DNA from: Deinococcus sp. YIM 77859
GTDB lineage: Bacteria > Deinococcota > Deinococci > Deinococcales > Deinococcaceae
Length of the DNA: 64,000 nt
Direction: 5' to 3'
NCBI RefSeq assembly: GCF_000745175.1
Contig: NZ_JQNI01000002.1
Coordinates: forward strand, 1,755,001-1,819,000
The notes below the pieces were generated by a model. That model had not been told where the DNA came from. It did no database searches and saw only the letters and a list, made by a program, of their open reading frames with translations. The translations under genes were made by a program, and so were the position numbers. Within the stretch, counting starts at the first letter, position 1, and each line of letters starts with the position of its first letter. This document shows, in pieces, positions 48,004 through 58,782 of this stretch.

Positions 48004-48636
48004 TTATTCCGCCCGGATCACTTCCCGTGCGGGCGGCCCGCTCCGGTGGGCTTGCAGCAGCGCAGCCAGCGCCCGTCCTCGGTGGCTGATCACCCGTTTT
48101 TCGGCCAAGCTCATCTCAGCGAAGGTCCGGGTGTCGCCGTCGGGCACAAAGAGGGGATCGTAGCCAAAGCCGTTCTCGCCGCGCGGACCTTCCAGCAGCG
48201 TCCCGAGCACCTCACCGCGGTATGTTTCCAGGTGCCCGTCGGGATAGGCGAGAATCACCACCGAGACGAACTTCGCCCGGCGGTCCTGTACGCCGCGCAG
48301 CCGCTCCAGCAGGTAGAGGTTGCGCTCCAGGTCGCTGCTGCGGTGGCCAAAGCGGGCGCTGTACACGCCGGGTTGCCCGCCCAGCGCGCTCACTTCCAAC
48401 CCGGAGTCGTCCGCCAGGGCCGGCAGGCCGGTCGCGACGGCTGCCGCACAGGCTTTCAGGGCGGCATTCTCCTCGTAGGTGGTGCCTGTCTCCTCGGGGA
48501 GGGGCACACCGTTCAGGCCCTCCAGCTGCCAGCCCAACCCCTCCAGAGCCTCTGCGATCTCGCGCACCTTGCCCGGGTTGCCGGTCGCCACCACCACCCG
48601 CATTCCGCTTTCGCTCGTTCCTGCGTTCTTTGTCAC
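48004..48636 (-). CDS. rdgB: Non-canonical purine NTP pyrophosphatase (RdgB/HAM1)
   Basis: About 210 residues. ATGNPGKVREI at the N-terminus, ADDSGLEV and GYDPLF plus KRVISHRGRAL are diagnostic. It cleans ITP and XTP from the nucleotide pool. TACACT lies six bases before the GTG at 48636, which I take as start. The ATG at 48603 would also give a complete enzyme. Confidence 0.93.
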   Translation of the reverse strand: MTKNAGTSESGMRVVVATGNPGKVREIAEALEGLGWQLEGLNGVPLPEETGTTYEENAALKACAAAVATGLPALADDSGLEVSALGGQPGVYSARFGHRSSDLERNLYLLERLRGVQDRRAKFVSVVILAYPDGHLETYRGEVLGTLLEGPRGENGFGYDPLFVPDGDTRTFAEMSLAEKRVISHRGRALAALLQAHRSGPPAREVIRAE

Positions 48637-48676
48637 CCGCCGAGTGTAGGGGAGGAACGGGAACGCCGCGTGAGGG

Positions 48677-49378
48677 TCACGCCGTTTGGGGGGAATGCAG
48701 GGGAACATCAGCCCGCACTCGCCAGCGCGTTTCTCCCTCACGCTTCTCGAAAAGGGCGACGGCGCGGTACGTCTGGGCGTGATGGGGGGCTGTCAGGGCT
48801 TCCAGCCGCGTGCGCAGGCCCGCAGGATCGCTTCCCCGGTAGGGCTGGACCAGCGTGAAGTGAGGTCGCCAGGAGTCTAAGCCGCGCGGCGTATGCAGCA
48901 GACGCATCCGCGCCCGCTCAAAGGGCTGCGCGTACTTGCCCTGCGCGACCTGCGCGTCAAAGGGCGAAGCCGTCACGAACCGGGCGAGGCGCGCGAGGAG
49001 CAGGGTGTGCAGCACCAGCAGGGCGGCATTGGCGTCGAAGCGGTGCACCCAAGTTTCGCCGTCGTCCCAGGCTTCCACCCGTCCCCCGGTCAGGGTGAGC
49101 ACTGCGCCAGGAGACAGGCAGGCCACGCCAGCGCGCACCTCCGCCTCGATCTGCGGCCACCACGCCGGGTCAGTCAAGAAACCCTCCACAACCGTCAGGT
49201 GCAGACCGTACGGCCCAGCCTCCGTCTGGTCCTGCGGTCGCAGGAACTCGGGCAGAGGCCGCACCTGCCCCGCCCGCACGTCGAACCCGAGAAGATCGCT
49301 TCCCAGCCGGTAATACGGGTTACCCGCCGGGGGACAGAGGTAGACGGCGAACCGAGTGCCCGAACGGGGGTCCGGCAT
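48677..49378 (-). CDS. 2H phosphoesterase superfamily protein
   Basis: About 233 residues from the ATG that shares one base with the corA stop (TGATG). Two H-x-T motifs are visible, LHLTVV and PHFTLV, as in DUF1045-type cyclic phosphodiesterases and RNA-ligase-like proteins. The substrate may be a 2',3'-cyclic phosphate or RNA end. It is coupled to the CorA-type gene. Confidence 0.75.
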   Translation of the reverse strand: MPDPRSGTRFAVYLCPPAGNPYYRLGSDLLGFDVRAGQVRPLPEFLRPQDQTEAGPYGLHLTVVEGFLTDPAWWPQIEAEVRAGVACLSPGAVLTLTGGRVEAWDDGETWVHRFDANAALLVLHTLLLARLARFVTASPFDAQVAQGKYAQPFERARMRLLHTPRGLDSWRPHFTLVQPYRGSDPAGLRTRLEALTAPHHAQTYRAVALFEKREGETRWRVRADVPLHSPQTA

Positions 49379-50310
49379 CAGAACACCCGCCAGCGGTAGA
49401 ACAGGAAGGCCAGGCTTGCCGACAACGTGAGGGCGATTCCCAGGATGATCCACAGCGCTTCGGGACTCTCCTGAAAGGGCAGCGGCACATTCATCCCGAA
49501 GATGCTGGTCACCAGCGTGGGGATGGCCACCAGAATGGTCGTCACGGTGAGCACCTTCACAACCTGGTTGACGTTGTTGTTGATGACGGAAGCAAAGGCA
49601 CCCGCCATGCTGGTGAGGATGTTGCTGGCGATAGAAGCCATCTCGATCGCCTGGAGATTCTCGATCAGCACATCGTCCAGCAGGTCGGAATCCTCCTCGT
49701 ACATCTCAAAGATGCGGTCACGCTTGACGCGCTCCATCATCGCCTCGTTCGCCTTGAGGCCAGTGATAAAGTACACCAGGCTCTTTTCCAGCTTGAGAAG
49801 ATCCATCAGCTCCCGGTTGCGGGTGGCTGTCTCCATGCGGTCCTCGATGCGGTCTACCTGCTTGTTGATCTGCCGCACGTCGATCAAAAAGCGCTGGGCA
49901 TTGCGCAGGAAGAGCTGCAGGGTCAGGCGGTTTTTCTTCGCTGTTGAAACGCGGCGGACCAGGCCGCTCACCACGTCATTCACCACCGGGTTCTCGGTGG
50001 CACAGACGGTGACCAGGCAGTGGTCGGTGTGCAGAATGCCCAGCGGCACCGTGTCATAGGGGATATCGCTGTCTTCTCCCAGACGGTAGCTGGTCTGCAT
50101 GATGATGAGCAGTTGACCGTCCTCGCGCTCGAAACGGCTGCGCTCGTCCGGGTCAAGGGGGTAGCTGAGGTAGTCGAGATCAAGGCCCGTCTCGCGGCTC
50201 ACGCGGGCAAGTTCCTCGGCGGTAGGGGCCGTCGCATTGATCCAGCAGCCGTCGACGTAGCCGCCCACAACCTGCAACTTCCCGCCGATGCTGCGGTAGT
50301 ACGTCAGCAT
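49378..50310 (-). CDS. corA: CorA-type divalent cation transporter
   Basis: 310 residues with a large cytoplasmic N-terminal domain, a long stalk helix and two C-terminal transmembrane helices. The signature GMN is in SIFGMNVPLPF. Transports Mg2+ or a related metal. The upstream leader contains two short frames, one overlapping this start codon (ATGCTGA). Confidence 0.9.
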   Translation of the reverse strand: MLTYYRSIGGKLQVVGGYVDGCWINATAPTAEELARVSRETGLDLDYLSYPLDPDERSRFEREDGQLLIIMQTSYRLGEDSDIPYDTVPLGILHTDHCLVTVCATENPVVNDVVSGLVRRVSTAKKNRLTLQLFLRNAQRFLIDVRQINKQVDRIEDRMETATRNRELMDLLKLEKSLVYFITGLKANEAMMERVKRDRIFEMYEEDSDLLDDVLIENLQAIEMASIASNILTSMAGAFASVINNNVNQVVKVLTVTTILVAIPTLVTSIFGMNVPLPFQESPEALWIILGIALTLSASLAFLFYRWRVF

Positions 50311-50342
50311 GGCCGCCCGCCCTTACTGTCCGTGTTCTGCAT
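50304..50342 (-). CDS. Leader micro-ORF overlapping corA (12 aa)
   Basis: ATG at 50342 preceded by GGAGGACGCACC. It encodes MQNTDSKGGRPC and its stop overlaps the corA start, a classical coupling arrangement. It may set corA translation rather than make a functional peptide. Confidence 0.4.
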   Translation of the reverse strand: MQNTDSKGGRPC

Positions 50343-50418
50343 GGTGCGTCCTCCGGGGGTGGGATGGCGTGAGGAAAAAACTGGGAGGATCGTGGTCGGC
50401 TTCCAGGGTAAGATTCAC
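50323..50418 (-). CDS. Leader micro-ORF upstream of corA (31 aa)
   Basis: GTG start at 50418 with a near-perfect AAAGGAGGTGA ribosome site. It encodes a 31-residue peptide with five prolines and six histidines (MNLTLEADHDPPSFF, then a His/Arg-rich tail). It is reminiscent of leader peptides that control Mg2+ transporter mRNAs (mgtL, corL in Salmonella). Conservation is not testable here. Confidence 0.45.
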   Translation of the reverse strand: MNLTLEADHDPPSFFLTPSHPRRTHHAEHGQ

Positions 50419-50459
50419 GTCATCACCTCCTTTCCGGGTGCGCACCGGCACCAGGGGCC

Positions 50460-50488
50460 ATCCTAACGGCACGCGGAAGACAGGGCAA
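50460..50488 (-). promoter_or_regulatory. Promoter of the corA leader transcript
   Basis: On the minus strand TTGCCC (50483-50488) and TAGGAT (50460-50465) with 17-bp spacing. This gives a leader of about 140 nt before corA, unusual in a window dominated by leaderless genes. Confidence 0.55.
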
Positions 50489-50494
50489 GGGCGC

Positions 50495-50523
50495 CAAGAA
50501 AACGCCCCGGCCAGCAGCCGGGA
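50495..50523 (-). terminator. Terminator of the ferredoxin gene
   Basis: CCCGGC and GCCGGG form a stem after the ferredoxin stop, followed by GCGTTTTCTT on the minus strand. Confidence 0.65.
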
Positions 50524-50542
50524 CCAACAGGCAAAAGGACGG

Positions 50543-50779
<237 letters not shown>

Positions 50780-50879
50780 GGCGGACAGTATGCACACCCC
50801 CCCCCGCCGTGACAAGGGCGGGAGGTTCACGAATGAGCCAGGATTCCGCCGGTGTAGACGCAAAAACCAAGCGCAAGGC

Positions 50880-51670
<791 letters not shown>

Positions 51671-51674
<4 letters not shown>

Positions 51675-53119
51675 GCGGGAGAGCGTAGCACTTCTCCCGG
51701 CGCGGGCCGGGCGGGAAGGTGCAGCGTGGCCGTAAAGCCCGCTCCGGGGGCGCTCGCCAGCCGCAACGCGCCGCCATGAAGGTCGGCCGCGCGGCGCACC
51801 AACGCGAGGCCTAGGCCGTGCCCCCCGGTTCCAGAGGCCCGGCTGGCGTCCGGGCGGTAAAAGGCCTCACCCAGGCGGCTTAGGATGGCTGCATCCACAC
51901 CGGGGCCGTCGTCCCGCACCTCTACCAGACCGCCGCCCGCCCCGTCACTCGTCACGGTCACGGTCACGGCCGCACCGGGTGCGTGGAGTAGCGCATTTGC
52001 CGTCAGGTTCCAGATCGCCTGCCCCAACAGCACACGGTCACCCGCCACCGTCACAGCGTGCGGGGCAATCAGGTCCACATCTGCTTCGGGCTGGAGTTCG
52101 CGCGCTCGGTCGACCGCGTCTGCCGCCAGGTCGCGCAGCGGCACCGGTTCCCGGGTCAGGGCCGCCGGATCACGCGCCAGAAGGAGCAGGTGGTGGGCGA
52201 GCGCCGAGAGTCGGGCGATATCTGTGCCGATCTCGCGCAGTTCCAGGCGGTACCGTGCGGCGTCGCGGTCGCGGGCGAGCGTGGCGTCCACCCGTGCCGT
52301 AAGGGCCGCCAGGGGGCTGCGCAGGTCGTGCGCCGCCGCCCGCAGGAAGTCCCGCTCACGGTCGCGGGCATCGGCCAGCCGCGCAAACGTCTCCTGCAGG
52401 GTCAGCGCCAGCCGCGCGAGCTCGTCCCCCTCGCCCGCACCGGGGACCGGCCGCCGCAGCTCTCCCCCGGCGCCGATCTCCCGCGCCGCCTCCTCCAGCA
52501 GGCGTACCGGCCGCAGCAGTCGCCCCGCGACCGTCCAGCCCAGTCCCAGGGACAGAGCCAGCGCGAGGGGCAGCAGCACAAGCAGCGCCCGCCCAAAAGC
52601 CGCCCGCGCCTCGCCCAGCGCCCGCGCGTCCGTCGCCACCGTGAGGGCTGCTCGCCCGCCCGCCAGCACCCGCACCGCGACCAGCCGGTCACCTGCTCGG
52701 TACGTCCCGGGAGGAAGATCGGGCGGGATCCCCTCCGGAAAGCGCCGAGTACTCACCGCACGCACCTCTCCCCCCCGCACCGTCAACAGCCGCACATCCA
52801 GATTCCGGGTCTGTGGGTCCGCCTCCAGAATGGCTTCCAGATCCGCCGGAGCCAGTGTTCCCTGGACGCCCAACAGTGCCCCCAGCAGGTCCTCTCCCCG
52901 GCCTAGGGCCGCCTCCACCCGCGCCTGCACCGCCCCCACCGCCCCAGCCAGCCGGTCCCGCTGCGCGGCAAACAGAAAGCCATTGACCGCGAAAAACAGG
53001 CCAGCCGCCACCAAGGCCACCGCTAGTGCCGTCGCCAAGGCTGCCCACAGAGCCAGCCGGGCACGCAGCGTCAGGCGCACGGAAGGGAGGCAAAGGGCCA
53101 AGGGCTGACGGCGAAACAC
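51671..53119 (-). CDS. Sensor histidine kinase
   Basis: 482 residues. Two transmembrane helices (about 15-50 and 178-200) bracket an extracytoplasmic sensor domain, then HAMP, then the H-box [13 protein letters not shown], the N-box [10 protein letters not shown] and the ATP-lid motifs DDGPGVD and [11 protein letters not shown]. It pairs with the response regulator just upstream (4-bp gap). The stimulus is unknown. Confidence 0.93.
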
Positions 53120-53123
53120 GGCC

Positions 53124-53760
<637 letters not shown>

Positions 53761-53786
<26 letters not shown>

Positions 53787-54075
53787 GAGGCCAGTGTAGA
53801 GGGACGGGTGAAAGGGGGGTTAACCGGACAGGGACCGCAGCCAGGCCCACCACCCCGGCCAGAAACAGCAGTTCCCATGAGGGCAGCAGCCAAGGCAACC
53901 GCCTTTGCAAGTCCGCACTCCGCGCCCGCGCGTCGGCGAGCACCGTGGGCACCACCGTGAAGTCGCCGCCGCCCCCCAGCAGCGTCAGGGTGTCCCGCCA
54001 GATACGGCGCAGTCGGAGGATCACGGGGATCGATACGGGGGAAACAGGCGAGGGGTTGCTCTGGAGTCGGTTCAC
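53761..54075 (-). CDS. Possible small membrane protein (104 aa)
   Basis: An open frame filling the otherwise gene-free gap of about 330 bp. It begins [13 protein letters not shown] and has a helical segment and a hydrophobic helix ([17 protein letters not shown]). GTG start, no clear ribosome site, and it overlaps the regulator start by 26 bp. It may not be real. Confidence 0.35.
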
Positions 54076-54120
54076 CCAACTTCGCCGGCCGCGTCACACC
54101 CGAACAAGTACCATCGCCCC

Positions 54121-54594
54121 ATGCAGCCCCTCCCCCCCATCGTGCTTGACGATCCGCCGGGAAAGGTTCTGCACCTGGACCTCGCGGGACAGGTCGTTCT
54201 GACGCGTACCCGGGGGCTGCCCTACCTCTGGGACGTGCTGGAACGCAGCCCCTTGGGCCTCCTCGTTCAGGAGGCCCTTGATCCCCGCCACGTTCACGCC
54301 ATCCTTGAGCGTCTGGACTTGCAGCAAGGCAAGTTCTTCTACCTGGGGCCAGCACTGGCGTACTTACCGCTGACCCCCTGCGAACGCCGCGCCCTGCGGA
54401 TGATCGCCTTCGGCCTCAGCAACGCCGAGATCGCCAGCAGGATCGGCACCAAAACCAGCACGGTCCACACCCAGGTCAGTGCAGTGCTCGCCAAACTGGG
54501 CGTGAACAGCCGTCACGCGGCCAGGGATCTCTACTGGGGCTACCCGTCTTCCCCCTTATCTAGACAACTAACGACGAGTCCTCCCCAGGGCTGA
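54121..54594 (+). CDS. LuxR-type HTH regulator
   Basis: 157 residues. The C-terminal part LTPCERRALRMIAFGLSNAEIASRIGTKTSTVHTQVSAVLAKLGV is a GerE/LuxR HTH. The N-terminal 85 residues have no recognised sensor domain. TACCAT lies six bases before the ATG. It lies directly upstream of the thioredoxin/Cys-rich cluster and may control it. Confidence 0.85.
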   Translation: MQPLPPIVLDDPPGKVLHLDLAGQVVLTRTRGLPYLWDVLERSPLGLLVQEALDPRHVHAILERLDLQQGKFFYLGPALAYLPLTPCERRALRMIAFGLSNAEIASRIGTKTSTVHTQVSAVLAKLGVNSRHAARDLYWGYPSSPLSRQLTTSPPQG

Positions 54595-54632
54595 GGATGC
54601 GGCCCAAGTCGGTCTCTCCCTAAGCTGCGGTC

Positions 54633-55514
54633 ATGCAGAAACTTGTGCTTCTGGGCGCATGGCTCGTCAGTAGCTCGGCTCTCGCCCTCAGCGGCACGCC
54701 CCGCCTGGACTGGTTAAACAAATCGGTCAAGGCTACTTCCCTCCCCCACAATGGAAGACCCACGGTCTCTGTGTTCGCCCAGCCCGACTGCGCCGCGTGC
54801 AGCTTACAACTGGGCGCACTCTCGGCCCTCCAGAAGAGCAACCCGAAGCTCCAGATCACGCTGGTCACCGAGCAGAACAGCGCCGCCCTGCGTGAGTACC
54901 TGAGTGGCTTTGCCCTCAAGCCCACCGTCTACGCGGATACAGCGGGCAAGAGCATTCAGGCCCTTGGACTAAAAACTCTTCCGGCGGTGATGTATGTCAA
55001 CGCTGCTGGGACTGTTGAGGGCTTTTACGAGGGCACGCTGACCAACGCCGAGACACGGGAACTGGGCACGGCACTGCTGGCCGGAAAGCCCGTGCCGAGG
55101 TTAACGGTGCCCGGCGGCGTGGGCAGCCCGGCCCCGGCCCTGCCCGGTGTGAACTGGGCGAGCAGCCGGAATCATCTGCTGATCTTCCACTCGGCCAGTT
55201 GCCGCTTTTGCACGGATCAACTGCCGCACCTGCTGAAGTACGCGCGGGAGAATCCGAAGGTGGCGGTGTGGATTGTGGCGCCGGGCGAACTGGACGCGGT
55301 GAGGAAGCAGTTTGCGGGGGCTTCAAAAAATGTTCGCATTGTAGAGGACAAGACCGACGTGAGCATAGGGGTAAAGCTCGCTAGCGCCTACCGCGCCCAG
55401 GGCACGCCCACCCAGATCTTGGTCAACAGCGCCGGGATAATCGAACGGAGAGGCTCAGGATTCGATATCGAGCAGGTCAATCCGTTTCAAGCAGGCACAT
55501 TACCGTTGGAGTAA
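54633..55514 (+). CDS. Secreted tandem thioredoxin-fold protein
   Basis: 293 residues with a signal peptide ending around SALALS. Two thioredoxin-like domains follow: Cys53-x-x-Cys56 (CAAC) with cis-Pro117, and Cys190-x-x-Cys193 (CRFC) with cis-Pro259. Tandem active sites suggest a disulfide exchange or relay outside the membrane. TAAGCT lies six bases before the ATG. The next gene encodes a 12-Cys secreted protein, its likely substrate. Confidence 0.82.
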   Translation: MQKLVLLGAWLVSSSALALSGTPRLDWLNKSVKATSLPHNGRPTVSVFAQPDCAACSLQLGALSALQKSNPKLQITLVTEQNSAALREYLSGFALKPTVYADTAGKSIQALGLKTLPAVMYVNAAGTVEGFYEGTLTNAETRELGTALLAGKPVPRLTVPGGVGSPAPALPGVNWASSRNHLLIFHSASCRFCTDQLPHLLKYARENPKVAVWIVAPGELDAVRKQFAGASKNVRIVEDKTDVSIGVKLASAYRAQGTPTQILVNSAGIIERRGSGFDIEQVNPFQAGTLPLE

Positions 55515-55546
55515 ATGGCCGGGTGGACAAACTCAAAGGAGGAGTT

Positions 55547-55963
55547 ATGTACTTAGGTAGATGGTTACTAATGACGGCCTCCCTCATCTTCTCTCTATCG
55601 CCAGCACTGAATAACGCAAAGGCCTCTTCATGGAATAACACAAAGCAGGAGAATGGCGTCTGGGGCGGGTTGTCCGAACAACAGGAGGGCAGTCCAGATA
55701 CAGAGAGTTCAGAAGGCACCATCCCTTGTTATAGCGATGGCTCGGGGGGAGGGTCGTGTGGGTGTACATGGGTACGTGTTTGTTATGATCCAGAGCCGTT
55801 TTGCGAGCTTGAATCCGTGTGCAGAACAGTCGGTACTGTCTGCGTCCTCACAGGCTCTGCGGCCACTCCATCTTGCTTGGCATGGGAGACCGTTTGCCTT
55901 GTGAGAGAGTGGGTTCAAAAATGTACCGGGACTAAGGAAAAATGTGTTGAATACTGCCACTAA
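55547..55963 (+). CDS. Secreted cysteine-rich protein (12 Cys)
   Basis: 138 residues. A signal peptide (about 1-27) precedes a Ser/Gly-rich segment and a C-terminal half with 12 cysteines spaced through CGCTWVRVC, FCELESVC, TVCVL, TVCLV, QKC and CVEYCH. An even number suggests up to six disulfides. AGGAGG lies before the ATG. No family recognised. The composition is AT-richer than the chromosome. Confidence 0.72.
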   Translation: MYLGRWLLMTASLIFSLSPALNNAKASSWNNTKQENGVWGGLSEQQEGSPDTESSEGTIPCYSDGSGGGSCGCTWVRVCYDPEPFCELESVCRTVGTVCVLTGSAATPSCLAWETVCLVREWVQKCTGTKEKCVEYCH

Positions 55964-55997
55964 CATAACATTTGGGCTTATCCAGGGCACATTTATT

Positions 55998-56213
55998 ATG
56001 CGCCCTACCGCAGTTTTTCATCAAGTAGGGGTAGTGATTATGAGAGGGAAATTCCATAATGAAGTATATGCGTATATCTTGGGAGTAGCGCTATTCCTCA
56101 GTGCATTTTTTAATGATTGGTTATCAAGTAGATCAACTTGGTGGCTTATTTTATGGTTAGGATTGGTTTTATATTGTTTTATTAAAATTACCATTCTAAT
56201 CCGCAAAAAGTGA
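55998..56213 (+). CDS. Small two-helix membrane protein
   Basis: About 71 residues from the ATG at 55998; a start at 56040 with AGGGG upstream is equally possible. Two hydrophobic helices, YAYILGVALFLSAFF and STWWLILWLGLVLYCFI, end in a basic tail (RKK). AT-rich DNA. It could be an immunity-like or membrane-anchoring partner of the Cys-rich protein; that is speculation. Confidence 0.5.
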   Translation: MRPTAVFHQVGVVIMRGKFHNEVYAYILGVALFLSAFFNDWLSSRSTWWLILWLGLVLYCFIKITILIRKK

Positions 56214-56271
56214 GTTTCTGGATCATTGCCCTCAAAGACCAAGCGCTCTAAAAATCAGGAGGGTATGCTCT

Positions 56272-56319
56272 ATGACAAAAAGCGCCTGTAGAATTTCTCA
56301 ATTGCAGTCGAGCGCTTGA
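56272..56319 (+). CDS. Micro-ORF preceding the metalloprotease (15 aa)
   Basis: An ATG with GGAGG nine bases upstream encodes MTKSACRISQLQSSA. Its TGA nearly touches the protease start. A leader peptide or coupling element is possible. There is no other support. Confidence 0.3.
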   Translation: MTKSACRISQLQSSA

Positions 56320-57710
56320 AGATGTCAGTTCACCTTCTATGTGGACTGCTGACGCTTATTGCTAGCCCATCCGCGTCCACCACTCAGGTCAGCCCGATAG
56401 CTCAGGCCGCCGCCCCAGCCAGCTACTCACCTCTGGAATGGCGCATTCACCCAATAGCACGTCAACTGGCGACGTATGAACGGTTTTACGCCACGGCCTG
56501 GCCTGCTGGGGACCGGGCGGCAGTCGAGAATGTCATCACGGACGGGGTTACGGCGTACCTGGTCAAGTCGGGGCAGGTCTCCAGCTACCCGGTGGCCGAG
56601 CTGCCCCCCTCACTGACCCATGGCACAGGCTGGGGCTTTTCTCACGATGTCGCGCGGCGGCGAGGCTACTACCGCCTGGACGCCATTCAGCCGGACGCGC
56701 CTATTGCAGAGGCAGACACCGCATTTGTCCAGTTCGTGGCGCACGAGAACTTCCACGCCTTCGTGCAGGGAAACAACTGGCCGGAGGTCACGCGCCTCCT
56801 CGCCGAGGGCAGCCGCCGGGTGCAGGCTTACCCAGTTGTGGCTGAACCCCGTGCCTACCGGGAAGAAATAGGCAAGCGGCTGCTGGACGCCCTCACCACC
56901 CCGGACACGCCCCGACGCGGTCGCCTGCTGGCCGAGGCCGCCGGGCTGTATCAGGGCTGGAAGACCAGGTTCCCGGAAGAAGTGCGCCTCAGCCAGTGGA
57001 CCGACATCATAGAGGGCAGTGCGACCTACTTCGAGGTACGGGTGGGATTGATGACCCAGGGGGCGGACGGGAATGCCTCGGTACTCGCGTGGTACCTCTC
57101 CGAGTGGCTCCCCTCGGCCCGACTGGACCTCACCACCGAGGCGTACCGCCTGGGCGCACTGGCAGGACTACTTCTCGACCAGGAAGAAGACCCGCTGGGT
57201 TGGAAGGGGCGGCTGATGGCAGGCGTCACCCCCCTCGAACTGCTGCTCGGGGGCCGCACCCCGAGGGAGACGGTTCCGTCGGGGGCGGCGTTGGGACAGG
57301 CTCAGGAAGCCGCTGACCGTCTCAACGCGTCCCTCGCGCCGTGGCTGGAACCGGTGCTGAAGCATCTGCGGGCAGGCGCCCCCCTGCTCGTGATCGAAGG
57401 TAGGCCCCAGGGGTCCTTCGGGCTGAAGGGGTTTTACCGACACGCCGCGTTCCCCGAATACATCCTGATCCCCATCACGAGGGCGACCGTAGCAACACAA
57501 CAGGGCGCGGTGACGATTGGAGACGCGGTATGGCTGGAGCGGCAGGACGCCGGACCCTCTATGGCTTTCGTGATCGAGCCAGACTGGGTTGTGGCGCAGT
57601 CCGGCAAGTTGGTCGTCACGCACCCTGGGCTGAGCAGGCCCCTGGAAGTGACGCGGGAAACGGACGCGCAGGGCCGGACCATCTACCGGGCGCGGTCGCC
57701 CCGCCTGTAG
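56316..57710 (+). CDS. Secreted gluzincin-type zinc metalloprotease
   Basis: 464 residues from a TTG at 56316, or 462 from the ATG at 56322. A signal peptide ends near SPSAS. The zinc-site HENFH (His143, Glu144, His147) and a downstream IIEGSATYFE (Glu233) give the HExxH...E signature of gluzincins. The C-terminal region (about 370-464) is beta-rich. It may process the Cys-rich protein of the same cluster, or act on environmental protein. Confidence 0.7.
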   Translation: MKMSVHLLCGLLTLIASPSASTTQVSPIAQAAAPASYSPLEWRIHPIARQLATYERFYATAWPAGDRAAVENVITDGVTAYLVKSGQVSSYPVAELPPSLTHGTGWGFSHDVARRRGYYRLDAIQPDAPIAEADTAFVQFVAHENFHAFVQGNNWPEVTRLLAEGSRRVQAYPVVAEPRAYREEIGKRLLDALTTPDTPRRGRLLAEAAGLYQGWKTRFPEEVRLSQWTDIIEGSATYFEVRVGLMTQGADGNASVLAWYLSEWLPSARLDLTTEAYRLGALAGLLLDQEEDPLGWKGRLMAGVTPLELLLGGRTPRETVPSGAALGQAQEAADRLNASLAPWLEPVLKHLRAGAPLLVIEGRPQGSFGLKGFYRHAAFPEYILIPITRATVATQQGAVTIGDAVWLERQDAGPSMAFVIEPDWVVAQSGKLVVTHPGLSRPLEVTRETDAQGRTIYRARSPRL

Positions 57711-57968
57711 GGAGGAGCGCGGCCTCTGCTATCTTGATCCGCAGGCGCAGGCGGCCCCGCGCCGCCCACCCCGGAGGTTCCCCCAGGCAGAAGGCTCGGC
57801 CCCCACTGAGCCAGCGTGTACCGCGAGGACACGCGAGAGACACCGCAACGGCACATCACTCAAAGAACGCTCCCACTGTGGGGGCGGGTGATGATTGGCT
57901 CGTTCCGGCACTCTCCCCAGGGGGACCCCGCCCGGTTCGGGCGGCTTCGGCATGTAGCCCCGGCGCGA

Positions 57969-58028
<60 letters not shown>

Positions 58029-58080
58029 CGAGAAGCCGGACACCGGGGCAGCGTTCCCGGCGCGGCAGGAGGAAGGTAGA

Positions 58081-58384
<304 letters not shown>

Positions 58385-58428
58385 GCCTGTTCTCGCCGGA
58401 GCGAATGGGCAACAAGAGGTGAACAGAC

Positions 58429-58704
58429 ATGGCACACAAAAAAGGCGTGGGGTCGTCCAAGAACGGGCGTGACAGCAATCCCAAGTACCTGGGCGTGAAG
58501 AAGTTCGGGGGTGAAACCGTCGTGGCTGGGAACATCCTGGTTCGCCAGCGCGGCACGAAGTTCAAGGCCGGAGCGGGCGTCGGCATGGGCCGCGATCACA
58601 CGCTCTTCGCCCTGGTGGACGGCAAGGTTGTCTTTACCAACCGCGGCGAGAGGGGCCGGTTCATCAGCATCGAGGCCACTGCGCCTCAGGTTGCCGCCGA
58701 CTGA
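58429..58704 (+). CDS. rpmA: 50S ribosomal protein L27
   Basis: 91 residues beginning [17 protein letters not shown], with [16 protein letters not shown]. The N-terminal tail reaches the peptidyl-transferase centre. No cleavable extension is present. A terminator follows. Confidence 0.97.
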   Translation: MAHKKGVGSSKNGRDSNPKYLGVKKFGGETVVAGNILVRQRGTKFKAGAGVGMGRDHTLFALVDGKVVFTNRGERGRFISIEATAPQVAAD

Positions 58705-58717
58705 AGCGCGGCACACG

Positions 58718-58756
58718 GCACGCCCTGCCCGGCGACGTGGCGGGGCGTGCTTTTTT
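58718..58756 (+). terminator. Terminator between rpmA and obgE
   Basis: GCACGCCC (58718-58725) pairs with GGGCGTGC (58743-58750), then six T. It probably attenuates read-through, so that the ribosomal proteins exceed Obg. Confidence 0.85.
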
Positions 58757-58782
58757 AGACCTGGGCAGGCAAGGAGGTGCGT

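Noticed and set aside
55547..55963. Methylamine-dehydrogenase light chain (also a 12-Cys secreted protein beside a thioredoxin-like gene)
   Set aside because: The Cys spacing and Trp positions do not match MauA by eye, and the other mau genes are absent.
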